In this document: positions 20,454 to 31,845 of the stretch, one piece after another
How the letters are laid out: each line of letters opens with the position of its first letter
Numbering within the stretch: the stretch's first letter is position 1
NCBI GenBank assembly: GCA_032358255.1
Contig: JAULBX010028160.1
Coordinates: 145,194 to 209,193, forward strand
DNA: 64,000 bases
Origin: Heterotrichella gracilis
Lineage: Eukaryota; Sar; Xanthophyceae; Tribonematales; Xanthonemataceae
Direction of reading: 5' to 3'
The notes under the pieces: generated by a model
What the model was told of the DNA's origin: nothing
Seen by the model: the letters and a program-made list of their open reading frames with translations, nothing else
Databases searched by the model: none
Made by a program: the position numbers and the translations under genes

Positions 20454-21673
20454 CTAGAACATGCCGTACATGCGCGCGTAGTCCTCGGGTGAGAAGGAGC
20501 GCCCGTGTTCAGCCATGATGGCGGTTTGCAGCTTGCGCTTCACCTCCTGGAACCTGGCAGCAGCACAGCAATGTTACATATAAAACCCATTATTGAAATG
20601 AGCAGAAACTCCTCCTTGAGGGCATTCAACGTGGTCTGAAATGGATATACACGTGACGTGTCCTGGTGTACCTTGCATCCATTACTGCATCTATCAATGC
20701 ATCTATTACTTGCTAGTGGCGGCATTTGGGCACCTGCTTTCTAGAGACTACGTGTGGTGTCATGCTGATCGTGATGGCAGCTGTTGGTTGTGCAGGTTGT
20801 TCTGGGGTGTGGTTGTCAAAGTGGTGATGATGGACGTTGTGGTAAATGTGATTGCCGTGGTGTAATAGCTTGCAATGACTGTGCATTATACTAGGCGTGT
20901 ATACCTCAATACACACCGCTGCGCGGGCCTCCAACTCAGCCACAGTGCAGCAAGGCCTGCACAGGTAGGATGCAAAACCCCGATGCAGGTCAACCACAGT
21001 GCGCATGCCCACCAGCACTCTTAGGTGGAGCGCACCCACCACTGCAGTGCGTGCCCCATCACAGCGTGCGTGCCCCTAAAACCCTATACTAGGGTTTATA
21101 GTCACTCACTTCTGGGTGGATCTCCAGGTCAGCCACAGTGCAGCAAAGCCCACCAGCATGAAGATATACACGAACATGACCTGCAGCACAGTGCACCTGC
21201 GTCAGGTTGGAGACTTCTGCTAGCACCCTGCACCTATAATAACGCCCTTGTAGAGTATACACGGAGCACCAATAATGACACCCTGGTGCACCCTGCTGTG
21301 GTCAGCAATGTGAGCTTGTGGCTAGCCAAGCACTTGCATCTTGACCAGGATCCCCAGGCTGGCATTTGGCAGACAGGTTTGTCAGAACAGACGTGTGCGT
21401 TCACTGCCATGAAATTTAGGGTACAGGTGCAGTCTGTGGCTGTCAAAATTGGAATTTTGTATAAGCGATAGTGCCCTGGCTGTAAAGGTGGCGCGTGGCG
21501 GGCGTTGCTCTTTTAGTTTTAGGGCTTAGGGTTTACCGGCGTACCTGGTGTAGTGAGCGCTTTGCCGCCTCGCCATAGCGCTCGCCGAGCCACTGCAGCA
21601 AAAAGCCTGTCCCTTCCCCGGGGGTGAGCGTATGGTGGAACAAGCGGTCGGCGTCCCAGTTGTGGTGCTCCAT
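20454..21673 (-). CDS. Unrecognised 99-residue single-pass membrane protein
   Basis: Three exons, 21673-21545, 21180-21110 and 20553-20454, join in phase to a 99-residue protein. I do not recognise a family. Residues 1-43 are soluble and polar (MEHHNWDADRLFHH...), with an aromatic/His-rich start and the segment LLQWLGERYGEA. Residues ~44-60 form one clear membrane helix (VMFVYIFMLVGFAALWL). Residues 61-99 are basic then mixed (STQKFQEVKRKLQTA) and end RMYGMF. An acceptor-like CTCCTGAG upstream of the ATG leaves open a further 5' exon. The size and topology resemble small organelle-membrane subunits, but no function can be assigned. Exon 2 also has an intronic copy at about 20925-20990. Confidence 0.7.
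20920..20992 (-). repeat. Copy of the small membrane protein's exon 2
   Basis: The segment matches 21118-21160 (CTCCAA/GGTCAGCCACAGTGCAGCAA) and then diverges. It lies in the intron between exons 2 and 3. Confidence 0.7.
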
Positions 21674-22962
21674 GGCGAAGGGGTGCTTGCCTCAGGAGCA
21701 GATGTCTTGTGGACTCGTGCGATTCCGACTACCGCTCATGCTAAACTTGCCACAACCAAGTGCCTGGGACCATGAGGGAGGCTAGTCAACACAAGAAAAT
21801 GGGGTGCTTGCCACCGTTAGCATGCACTGCCAGGGAGCGCGTGTGAAACAGTCGGTGAGATCCTAAGTTTGCCCACAGGCCAGTCAACACGAGTTGGTGT
21901 GCATGCCAACTTTGATAATGCATGCATATGTACAATGCATGCATATAATGATGCGTGCACCCAAACACGTTGCGACAAGCATACGCAGGTAGGAGCACGG
22001 TAGCCTTGATACGGCACCGATTCGCGTGCTATGAGTACACCCTCCACACATCTGCAGTGCAAGCCTGGCTTGTTCGGGGTTGCCGATAAGCGCATGCCAA
22101 GCCTGCCAGCGTTGGCGACCATACCTGAAGATGACGTCACGATGCCCACCACAGTACGCCTGAAGTATGGCTGGCGTTGGCTAGAGGGCGCATGCCGTGA
22201 GGGGGGCAGTGGGTGCCGGGCGAGAGGAGGCAAGAGGGGATGGAAACCAGTACCCTTAGCGAAACGTTGTGGACAGGTTTTGGAACGTTTTGATAGTCAC
22301 AACCGCCCATGTCCGACTCCCGATAACCTACCAGCATGCAGAAAAGCCTGTCGTGCACCTCTGGGTGTCTGTTTTGTAGAATGTGGTGTGCAATTAGAGA
22401 GGTAATATTGTTATAATATTCCTAAGGCCCTTAGTAAGGGTCACAAGAAAGTCACCAGCCAGAAAGTCACTCAATTGGACGAAATCTAGAAGGTGTGAAG
22501 CTTACAGACGGGAGTCTCATGTGTAGCATCACTCAAAAAATTGTTGCAGGCTTTCAAGCGGTGTATGCGGTCAATACAAAAAGCCCAGCTTCTCAGAGCG
22601 CAAGCCGCAAACGATTTCTAGCGCCACGCGACGCACAACTGCAGTGCCCTCCAGCACCCTGCCATACACCACGCAGCGCCCATTGATCCTTGGTAAAAAT
22701 GAACCAGCTGGTCTGCGGGTTGATGTACTTACAGGCACCGAGCAGCACTCCCAACGTCACAAAATGCTCAAAATTTCAGTCGATGCCTAGGCTGTTTGGT
22801 TTGTAGGAGTACAGACTTCCAACTGGGGAAAGGCACGCTGACTGCGGGTGATTTCTACAAAATTGCCCAACATCCCCCTTGCACCATCCCCAAGCTCTTA
22901 AGACAGCAATCCGCATTCGCCCATCGCCGCCCTCAACCTTGAACCCCTAAACCCTAAGCAGC
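21674..22962. other. Intergenic region between the small membrane protein and cyclophilin genes
   Basis: It contains no supported gene. Decayed copies of the cyclophilin last exon lie at about 22640-22700 (matching 23050-23105) and 22885-22945 (matching the stop-codon region). A TGTAA polyadenylation-type word on the minus strand is at 22729-22733. Confidence 0.55.
22640..22945 (-). repeat. Two partial copies of the cyclophilin terminal exon
   Basis: One copy (about 22640-22700) matches the part encoding [15 protein letters not shown]. The other (about 22885-22945) matches the last codons and stop. Both are frame-broken and lie 3' of the gene. Confidence 0.72.
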
Positions 22963-24327
22963 TTAAGGCAGCAAGCCGCAGTCGTCGATCGCCACCCGCT
23001 GCGCGGGGCGGCCCCCAGACCCCACCGGCAGATTCTCCAGCTTGATCACGACGTCAAAGCCCTCCAGCACCTTGCCGAACACCACGTGGCGCCCGTTGAG
23101 CCATGGTGTGTCAGCTGTGGTGATGAAGAATTGGCTCCCATTCGTGTTTGGCCCAGCGTTGGCCATGGACAGGACACCGGGGGCGTGTGGGATGGCAAAG
23201 GACTCGTCAGGGAACCTCCTTCCGTAGATGCTGTAGCCACCAGTGCCATTGCCGCGCTCAAAGTCTCCGCCCTGCACGCAGCCAACCATGTAGCGTTCGT
23301 TATTGCCATCGTGGGTGCAGTTATTAAGGCCTGATGATGGCATCATGCCACTGGTGGGGGAAGCGGCAGTAGCTTTTACCTGGATGACGAAGCTCTTGAT
23401 GATGCGGTGGAACGTGGTGTTCTTGTACCCGAAGCCCTTTTCGCTGGTTGCTGCAAAAACACAGAAGGACCAGTTGGTGCACTGGGGACCCAACTGCCAC
23501 TCGGGGTGCAATGTGTGAGGACAAGTATCAACACAAGTGCGGCTGCAGACTTTCACCAATTGTGCGCGCCCTCCAAAAGGAACAAAATTAGGAACTTCCC
23601 GCCACAGGTTTCCTACCTAGCGCTTTGAAGTTGGCAACTGTGTTTGGGACGTCCTTTCCAAACAGCCCCATGACGATGCGCCCGGCTGGTTGGCCGCCAA
23701 CCGACACATCAAAGAACACCTTCTCGGTGATTTCTGTATCGGCATCAGCAGCCAAAGCCCTGCAACATAACAGCAGGTCTCAGGGTCAGGCTACCAGTAT
23801 AAAATGTGCTGGGATCAGCTGAACATATTGTAGATGCATTAACGCCGACACCCCGCCGCCAGGCCCGTGGTGAAGTAACGTGTAAAGAGCACCATGGGCG
23901 CAGGCAAGGGGTGGGTACATAGTGTGACAATACCCAGCGCAGCTACTTTTAATATTTTTGGTTCAGATTATGCCATCCGAATGGCACCTACTGCCTGCCC
24001 CGCTGCATGCATGTGCCATGCATGTGTATGGTTGCCATACCTTGGCGCAAACGACAGGGGCACTGCAAACCCAACAGCCGATGCCGCTGCAAGCTTCAGG
24101 ATGTCCCGTTTGCTGGCAGAGGAGGCACCGCTGCTGCCCTGCTGGGCTTGGCAAGTGGTGAACCTTGGGTGGGCATGCCTGGCCACATGCCTAGGTGCCA
24201 AGGTCACGCACCGCTTGCTTGAAGCAAATGTGGTGCTGGTCACACGCTTAGCACGCACAGACAGAGGCGCTTGTGCGACCGTGCTGGCCCGATGGGACGT
24301 GCATTGTGGAGCTGATGCGCTGTGCAT
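22963..24327 (-). CDS. Thylakoid-lumen cyclophilin (CYP20-2-like peptidyl-prolyl isomerase)
   Basis: Four exons, 24327-24041, 23759-23617, 23450-23380 and 23271-22963, give 269 residues. The first ~70 residues are basic and Ser/Thr/Ala-rich (plastid transit). They are followed by a charged N-region with KRD, a hydrophobic stretch ([18 protein letters not shown]) and an ALAA cleavage site, which together indicate a bipartite lumenal signal. KR instead of RR makes Sec or Tat routing uncertain. The cyclophilin domain is complete: [15 protein letters not shown] (with the catalytic Arg), [27 protein letters not shown] at the cyclosporin-binding position in [12 protein letters not shown], and a C-terminal DCGLLP. 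These match the plant CYP20-2 class, a lumenal foldase. It reads divergently from the DUF2358 gene. Confidence 0.93.
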
Positions 24328-24843
24328 TGTGGGTTGTTCAAATGCCACTGCCCACTTTTGGGGTGTAGGGATACACTGGTTGGGTGTGCGACAGGTTGTA
24401 GGTGCGCAGATGGTACCGAAAGACCAAGTTGATGCCTCGTAAGCCCACGACGTCAGCTCATGTAGACAGAGAGAGCATAATTATTGAATGCATGCATGCA
24501 TTGGGTGGGAGTTTCCTCCCCGCTTCTGTTGGAGTTACTCCCCAGGAGACAGACGTGTCAGCCAAGGTGAGTGTGGTGTGTAGGCTCTTGCACTTGTAGG
24601 CTTTCCCTCGCTGCTGTGAGGCTGTTGTGACCGCTTAGTTTGTTCTCGGGGTACAAACCGTACGATCTACTTCGCGTAAACTCTTTGCGCCGTTGCACAG
24701 CTATTCCCTCTTGCTACCGAACGCTCTGGCAAAGGCCCTCGAGACCTAAAAGTTGGAAGGATATTCGCCTTGATACCACTCGGCGCTGCTTCTCCCCAGT
24801 TTCGATGTTGTAAAGCGAGCAGGTTTCCAGAACCCAAGCAGCC
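24328..24843. promoter_or_regulatory. Shared upstream region of the cyclophilin (-) and DUF2358 (+) genes
   Basis: A 516-bp head-to-head spacer between two plastid-protein genes presumably holds both promoters. A self-complementary ATGCATGCATGCA run is at about 24488-24500. No TATA box or other recognised element is clear. Confidence 0.45.
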
Positions 24844-26522
24844 ATGCTTTCCCAAGCCGCAGAGCGGCTGCTGTCAGAGTGCTCTACCTCCACACCCTAC
24901 ACAGAAACGAGGCAGAGGCGCAGGCCGGTAGCGCCAAGGATTGGCCAACGAAGCTCTCGCAGTGGCGCTCCTGAACGCAGGGAGCGAGCACAAATACCTC
25001 CACCCAGCCGTTTGACTCGCCAGCTCACGGACCCCGCCCTCCAGCTCTCCGTCCCTCCGCATTGGCCAGCATCGCTGAGTGAGAAGGAGTGCATTCGCCT
25101 GCAGCTCGAGGGGCTGTTTGGAGCTCCTGGCAGCCCCTTGACCTTCCTCGGCACTCCGCAGCTGCAGAGGGTGCAACTCTACGCCGCTGAGGACCCGGTT
25201 TCGAGCAGTTTCTTTGTGCAAACGGACGACCTGCCCAAAGCCAGCAACGATGACGAGAAGGACTTCCATGCCAACGTGGGCAGGGCAATCAGGACGCTGA
25301 GGGAGGAGATCCCACTCCTGTTTGTGGAAGACTTCACCTGTAAGTGGCCTCCTGGGCACAGCTTTGCAGCAGAAACAAAGAACGGACACACGGACGGTGT
25401 AACTGTTTAAACAAGCTGTTGTTGAATGCTTGGCCTGTGTTTTAACCTTACAATTGTATCAACATTTTTGCAAGAGGTAGCTCAGCACTGGCTTGCACAC
25501 TGCTGAACAAAACTCTTGGTTTGTGCAGACGACATCTACAGGGACGACATAGTCTTCAGGGACCCCAAGAACTGCTTCAAGGGGATGAAGAACTACAAAA
25601 CCATTTTCTGGTCGCTAAGGTTTCACGGCAGACTCTTCTTCAAGTCGCTGTATGTGGAGGTGAAGCGCATCTGGCAGATTGACGACACATGCATCAGGTA
25701 GGGAGCTCCAGGAACCAATAGGAGAGCTTCACTTTCACTCTTCCCACCCTTTTTGCTACAAGGCGGATCTACAAGTTCTGCTGTTACAGGAGGGGATTAT
25801 GGGTACACTGGGTATCCCATCGTTCTTATGAAGTTGTAGGCCCCACCACCCCCATCCCAAGAGTTCTAATTGCTTTATTACTGCGGCAGCCACAAAACCC
25901 TGCTCACTTGAAACCACTTGGTTGCAGGATGCGCTGGCAGGTCCATGGCATCCCCAGGGTGCCTTGGGAAGCTGAGGGCATATTCGACGGGGTGTCTACT
26001 TTTAAACTGGACAGGTGTGCGCTTGTACTTAAAATACCAACCTTGAAACCCGTAGTGCACAGTGGGAAGTACTGTCAGTTGTAGCCATTTGCGGGGTATG
26101 TGCTGCCAGTACTAGGGTACCCCATTGTGGCTTTGCACCAGTGTTTGTCTAACGTGCACATAGTCCCCTTGACACCACCCTCTCTCCCCTTTCCCCTCTC
26201 TCCTCGTCTTTTGTTGACCTATCTGCCCTGTTGGTGACATGCGGCTGGCTCTGGTGTGTGCAGGAAGGGCCTCATCTACGAACACGCCGTGGACAACGTC
26301 ATTCTGCGCGACCCTCCAATGCTGACCAACCCGCTGTTTGCGCGCCTGAACCTCATCCCCTCAGCGCCAGCCTCCCAGCCCTACCCGGGCGCGTGGTTTG
26401 AGGATGCACCCCAGGATGCAGTGCGCCAGCCAAGCATGGTGGAGATTGCTGTTTCCACCACCCAGGCGCTGGTCACGAGCAACGGGAGCAGCTACGATCG
26501 CCAGCCAGCCAGCCAGTGCTGA
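24844..26522 (+). CDS. DUF2358 family protein, probably plastid-targeted
   Basis: Four exons, 24844-25339, 25529-25697, 25928-26014 and 26264-26522, give 336 residues. After a ~55-residue basic N-terminus (likely transit peptide) and a helical region, the conserved DUF2358 core follows: DIYRDDIVFRDP, KGMKNYKTIFWSLRFHGR, VHGIPRVPWEAEG-FDG and the short IYEHAVDN motif. This family is uncharacterised, largely restricted to plants, algae and cyanobacteria, and has an NTF2-like fold. The exact role is unknown. The divergent position next to a lumenal cyclophilin is compatible with chloroplast expression but proves nothing. A TGTAA word at 26582-26586, 60 bp past the stop, is a plausible green-algal polyadenylation signal. 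A partial copy of the last exon follows at 26596-26720. Confidence 0.87.
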
Positions 26523-26581
26523 AACCAATGCTGCATTGGTGGTTTACCACGTGGCACGAGCTGGGTATCAAGCATACCCCG

Positions 26582-26586
26582 TGTAA
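26582..26586 (+). terminator. Candidate TGTAA polyadenylation signal of the DUF2358 gene
   Basis: TGTAA is the usual polyadenylation word in Chlamydomonas-type algae, and here it lies 60 bp after the stop codon. This is weak on its own because the word is short. Confidence 0.35.
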
Positions 26587-26595
26587 GGATCTGTC

Positions 26596-26725
26596 CCAGG
26601 ATGCGGTGGGCATGGTGGGTGTGGCTGTTTCCACAATTCAGGCGCTTGTTGCCACCAGCAGGAGCGCCAGCCAGCCAGCCAGTGCCGACATCTCAGACCA
26701 ATGCTGCATTGGTGGTTTGTTAGTG
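26596..26725 (+). repeat. Copy of the DUF2358 terminal exon
   Basis: It matches 26408-26550 with deletions: QDAVGMVGVAVSTIQALV in the copy against QDAVRQPSMVEIAVSTTQALV in the gene, then the shared CAATGCTGCATTGGTGGTTT. The frame stays open through the copy. Confidence 0.83.
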
Positions 26726-28220
26726 GCGCAGCCTGTCAGGCTTACCCCAGGATGCTGCACGCCTAGGTAAAACGGACTGCTGTTTATCCACCCAGGCGCC
26801 TGGTTGAAACCGCCCCTTGGCGCCTGGGTTTATGCCAGCCTAGGGAGTGGGTGTTGAGGGTGGGTGTTGGGGGTTTTGTTAACAGCAGCATTGCCAGCAA
26901 GGCCCTTTTTGCAGTGCCGGGCACTGTTTGTTTTGGCGGTTTTGTACAATAGTAGAGAAAGCACGTTTGAGTTGTTCAACAAGCATCAACTCCGTAAGCT
27001 AGTTTGGTTCACGAGTTCATGTTGCAAGTGACAATACATTTACCCGGGTAGGACTATGGTGGTGCCTGCTGGCAGTTCACCACTCAGCGTCGGAGGGAAT
27101 GGGTTTTGCCTGCACTTATATTGAGGTTTGGAGTTTAGCGGGCAAGTGATAGTGGGCAAGCGAGGGCACAACAGTAACCTAAGACGAGGGTAATCTGCTG
27201 AGTATGCATGTGGCAGGATTAAACGGCGGCACTGCTTATTTTCTTAACATAACACGGTTTTGTTGGTCTAAAACTGTACTCTGGACTCTGCACCAGGCGA
27301 CATTGCTGGCTTGGAGTCGCTGTTTTTGCCCGGGGTGCTATATACAGCCAACTGTTTTCGAGAGCTGTTTAGGAAAGCTGAGTTGAACTGTCCGGTAGTG
27401 TAGCTATGCACTTGGATACTGTGTGCCACTGCGTTGTAATCCAAAAACACTACAGCAAGCCCATTTTTGGGAGGGTTGGCTTACGAATAGTCAGCACTAA
27501 TTTTCTGCAGTCAGAGAGAACCTCTGCACTGTGTACAACGTCTGCCATTCTTGTCAAAGGCAACGGTGCCTGGAAACCATTGGGCACAACAGCCATTTGC
27601 TATTGCCATGCCATTGGCATGTCATACCGCTGGTTGGCCTTGCACAAACAACCCTGCCTGAGCAAAGGCACTCTAAACGCTTCAAGCCCAGCAGGCGACA
27701 CTCAGTGCCCTTCTTAATGCTCGGTTTGTTGCTGCAAACAGTCATAGCAGTGGCTAGGGCCAGGCCAAAGCTGTATAGCCAACTGGCACGCCTGCAGCCA
27801 CCAGTGAGGCAGGTACCGGGTATCTGTAACTGTAACCCACCCACATAAGGTGCATGCAGGACTCGACACGCGCATTGGTTACCAACGAAACATTGGTGTT
27901 ATCTTTTGCAAGAGCCACAGCCCTAAACGTCGACCGTTTGTCGATAATTTGTCGAGAAACACCTGGGTTTGGGTCCACCAGAACAGCAGCCACCTCGGAT
28001 TCCTTCACACCGTCCATCAGAGCTGCCACAGTATAACGTTTCGGCGTTCGTCCATTCTTTCGGTATTGTTTCGGACGGGCACCTGCCTATGTGGTAAAGG
28101 CTGTCACAAGTTAGCAATGTGTAGCATTGTAGTGTCTGGATTCTGCAGCCCTTCCAGGCAACCATGGCTCCTGACAAGACCTGCGCTCTGAGGTTTCTGG
28201 TGTGTTGAAGTTATAGAGCA
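26726..28220. other. Intergenic region upstream of the pfkB-type gene
   Basis: A short inverted CCAGGCGCC/GGCGCCTGG pair is at about 26791-26828. No other feature is supported; several ORFs of about 100 codons look like chance. Confidence 0.4.
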
Positions 28221-31200
28221 ATGGGAGTCCGGGAGTATGCCAACTATCTCTTGGTGGTGGCTGTGGGCACAGTCCTCACTATCTGGCTGAGTGAGATCAC
28301 AAGGTGAGGAACCTGCTGAAGCTTCTGCTCACACAGTGACTGTGTGGCAACACCTGAACCCATGTAGCCTGTCAATTGATAGCAGTTGCACGTCCACAGA
28401 CTAAAGTTCATTGCGTGGGGCACTATTGGTGGCTACAGCCCTCTGGGACCCACGCGCCATGCAGTGCATGCTGCGTACACTTGCTTGCTTACCACACAGG
28501 CTGTGTGGACACTCCTGTACTGTCTAGTCTTCCTTTGATAGGTACCACTTGCAGTTACGCAGACAGCACTGCACTGCGTGTGGCCATTATATAACGTGCT
28601 TTGAGTGAAGCCACTATTGGTGCTGCAGCCACCTGGGCATGCGCCATACTGCTGGTACTTTTGCTTGTAGTATATCTATGTTTCTGAGCTGCAGTTGTGT
28701 CCCTGTTGCAGACCCGTGCTGCTGCTCGTGGGCAATGTCACGGTGGACACATTCCCACACACTGGCAAGAACGCAACTGTAAGTGAAGGCACACTTCCCG
28801 CTCCTGTAAATCGACCGCCCCCCTGCATAACCATGTTACAGCTGTGAGCTGTGCTGGTCTGGACTAGGCAATTGTGGCTCAGTGCATTGTACACTGTTCG
28901 GTGGTGTAGCACTTGAGCCTGTTACGTTCACTCTGTTGGCGCAGGGTGGCGCAATCTCCTATGCGGCAGCTGTTGCAAAGGCGTATGGGGTGCATGCGTG
29001 CGTTGTCACAGGTATGGTGGCGAGCTTTTATCTTTTGCCTGTGAATGGACGTGCCACTGTTCAGGGCTTCTACCACAGCCAATTCCCTGTTGTAGTCCAG
29101 CATTACCAGTTGATTGTCTACAATGCAAGTACACTGTGACTGGTCCATAATATGAAATGAGAACCTCCCCATGCGCTTGCCGCAGCCAACCACTGTTGTG
29201 TGTGTGTGTGCAGCGGTCGCGCAGGATGCAGACTTGTCGGTATTCCAGGGCCACGACCTGATTGTGGTGCCATCCAACTCCACGCTCACCTTTGAGCACA
29301 CATACACATGGTGGGGTAAGTGCAGTACTGGCGCCGGCGCTGGACAAACTTAGGGTTTAGAAGCTAGGGTTGAGGGGCAAAACGCTCCGTCTGCTCCTTC
29401 CCGGCACGCATTGTCCAAAATGGCCCATGGTCGTTGGTTCACTGTGGCCGCACACCACCCGCACCACCCACACCATCCGCACCCATACCCACGCTCACAC
29501 CCACCCACCCAACCACCTCAGGCAACAAGCGGAAGCTGCGCATCACCGCCCGGCCCAACGTGACCCTCACCATGGACCACGTGCCCCACCGGTGCCGGAG
29601 AGCGCACATCGTGCTGCTGGGGCCCCTGGCACCCACCGACATGGACTGCGCCTCCTTTGCAACATACAAGCCAAGTGAGTGTGGCCCCCTCTGCGTACAC
29701 ATCCACAGTGCTTCGCCTTTCTTACCGGGTTGGTATATAACGCCAAATGGGGTTTCTTAATGCATGAGAAAATGCATTTGTCCGCATGACCCAACCAGCC
29801 TTGCACATGTGTAAGAATTTTGCAGCCTTATATCTAACCGTGCTAACCCCTGGCTCCTTGTGGATTTCCCAGATTGGCTTGAGCGCGTGCTTGGCTTCCA
29901 CCAGCACATTGGCCTCATGGCCCAGGGGCTGCAGCGGGACGGGGATGCGGCCACGGGCAGGGTGTACTTCTTCCCAGACCCGTCACAGGCAAGCGGCTGG
30001 GGTGGCGGGGGGGGGGGGGGGGGGGGGTTGGCNNNNNNNNNNCCCCCCACATTTGCACTAACGGAAGGAATAATCACGGGAAGGCATAATAAATGAGACA
30101 ATACAAAAACAATAAATGGCGGACGTTCCCAAATAAATGCGTAAAAAAGTCCAATCCAGCTGTGTGTTCTGCAAGCGCCAAATAAGTTTGTACTAATTGT
30201 CAACCCCGCTCGTCTGTTGCTTCCAGGCTCTGATGAGCTCCCTGGGCCCCAGCACCACCGTGTTCCTGTCTGATGTGGAGACAGACGCGTGGGCCAAGGG
30301 GAGGGAGGAGGAGGTGGGGGCACGGTCGGCGCGGCTGCTCATCACGCGGGGGGAGATGGGGGCGCAAGAGCGGAAAGGGAACTGGACAGCCATGCACTCG
30401 CCAGTGAAGGTGAGGCGCCATGAGCTGCCCTTGGCGAAAAACCAAGAAAATTAGACAGCATTGAAATAAAGGGGCGACACCTGGCAACACCTTTGTCACC
30501 GCGGATGTGCTGCAAATCCTATGTACTGATACCTAAACCGTATATCCTGCTGCATTGGTGAAGGTGAAGGCCATCGACACCAATGGCGCAGGGGCGACAG
30601 CCTAAACCCTCAAGTCCTAGCGCTACACCCTAGCTTCAAAAGGTTATCCCTGCCTTGCAGGTGAAGGTCATTAACACCGAACTGCGCTGGGACACCTTCG
30701 CGCACCACATCATGCTGTAAACCCTACACCCTGATTTAGAACTCCTGCCCTAAAACCCTAAATCCCACTTTGCAGGTGAAGGCCACTGATACCAATGGCG
30801 CGGGCGACACCTTCGCCACCGCTTACATGCTGGCGCTGGCAAGGGGGGAGCGGGACCCTGCGGCGGTGGCCAACTGGGCGGGCAGCAGGGCGGTCATGCA
30901 GCCGCAGGTGGGGGTGGGGGTGAAGGCTGGGGTGGTGGTGGTTTGCATGTGCATGCGGGTGTGGGACGCGGCTGGGGTGCTGTGGCAATGACAGATGAGA
31001 TGGGGACTGGGGCGGTGGGTAGCAAATGCTGCCAGTCGTGGCTGTAGCATAGGTATGAGCTGGCAAGGGGGGAGCGGGGTCCTGGGTGGTGGTCAACTGG
31101 GCAGGCAGCAGGGCGGTCATGCAGCCGCAGGTGGGGGTGGGGGGTGAAGGGTACAATGGCGCACACGTGTGTGAAAGTCGGCTGGGGTGCCCCCGCAGGG

Positions 31201-31845
31201 TACAGAGACTGAGGGTGCACGTGGCATGCGTATCGTTGCCTGTCCATTGCGTCTGTGTCCAGGTTTTGGATGCCGCATCTCAATGATACCAGCATGGAAG
31301 CTGGTATGCTTCTCAAAGCCATCCCATCGGTGACCTCATCCACTGTGCCCTCCAACCCACGCTCCTGCTTGCCACTAGAATTGCAAAACACCCCCCATCG
31401 CACCCCACCTCCTGCTAGCTGTCAAGATTGCGCTTTCTCACCGAACCAATCTCCCGCCTCGCAGGACTGCAAGCCGCAGTGCGCCGCCGATGGCATCAAG
31501 CAACACCTGGAAGAGCTCCACCGCGCCCACCACCCCCTCCCCCTCCTAGCCACCACCCTCCACACAGCCGCCAACACCACCATGGCAGCCGCCCACCGGT
31601 GGGGGGCCGCCGCAGCCGCCGCCACCACCCGCCAGCTGGCGGCTGCGGGGCGGGTGGTGGAGTGCATGGGCGGCCCGCTGGGGGTGGGGGTGGGGGGCGT
31701 AGGGCAGCTTGTGCGGTGTGTGCGGCAGGAGTGGGAGCCTGTGGTTGTGGCTGCAGCACCACAGGTGAAGGGGGCTGTGGAGAAGGTGGCCAAGTCGCTG
31801 CTGCCAGCCCGACTGGCCCCAACCCCACCCAACAGCTCTCAATGA
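28221..31845 (+). CDS. Membrane-anchored pfkB/ribokinase-type carbohydrate kinase
   Basis: Nine exons, 28221-28303, 28712-28778, 28945-29011, 29214-29315, 29522-29674, 29873-29988, 30227-30409, 30776-30907 and 31465-31845, give 427 residues. All phases agree. Intron 6 has a GC donor (CAG|GCAAGC) and contains a 10-N gap. The N-terminus has a hydrophobic helix (LLVVAVGTVLTIWL, residues ~10-23). The kinase follows: LLLVGNVTVDTF, the substrate-side GG in NATGGAISYAAAVAKAYG, FLSDVETDAW, LLITRGEMG, and the signature DTNGAGDTFATAYMLAL with the catalytic Asp and anion hole. The layout resembles plant inositol 3-kinase-like pfkB proteins, but the substrate is not determined. An extra ~126-residue Ala/His-rich C-terminal tail follows the fold and is unusual. 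The GAGD exon and terminal exon have partial copies. Confidence 0.88.
30007..30042. other. Poly-G run and 10-base assembly gap
   Basis: A run of about 21 G is followed by ten N (30033-30042) and then a C-run. The gap lies in an intron of the pfkB-type gene and does not touch coding sequence. The opposing homopolymers suggest a hairpin or homopolymer that the assembly could not cross. Confidence 0.95.
30560..30722 (+). repeat. Two upstream copies of the pfkB GAGD-motif exon
   Basis: Copies of the acceptor plus first ~45-60 bases of the exon at 30776 occur at 30560-30602 (KAIDTNGAGAT then stop) and 30659-30720 (KVINTELRWDTFAHH then stop). Both run straight into TAAACCCTA sequence. The kinase signature is destroyed in both. 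Confidence 0.87.
31055..31142 (+). repeat. Downstream copy of the end of the pfkB GAGD exon
   Basis: It reproduces the exon end (ELARGERGP...WAGRAVMQPQ-like) together with the GTGGGGGTGGGGG donor region of 30907. The copy is about 150-230 bp downstream of the parent. Confidence 0.85.

Noticed and set aside
26726-28220. A gene in the spacer before the pfkB-type kinase
   Set aside because: Several ORFs of about 90-110 codons overlap on both strands, but none shows motifs, and no pair joins with consistent splice phases.
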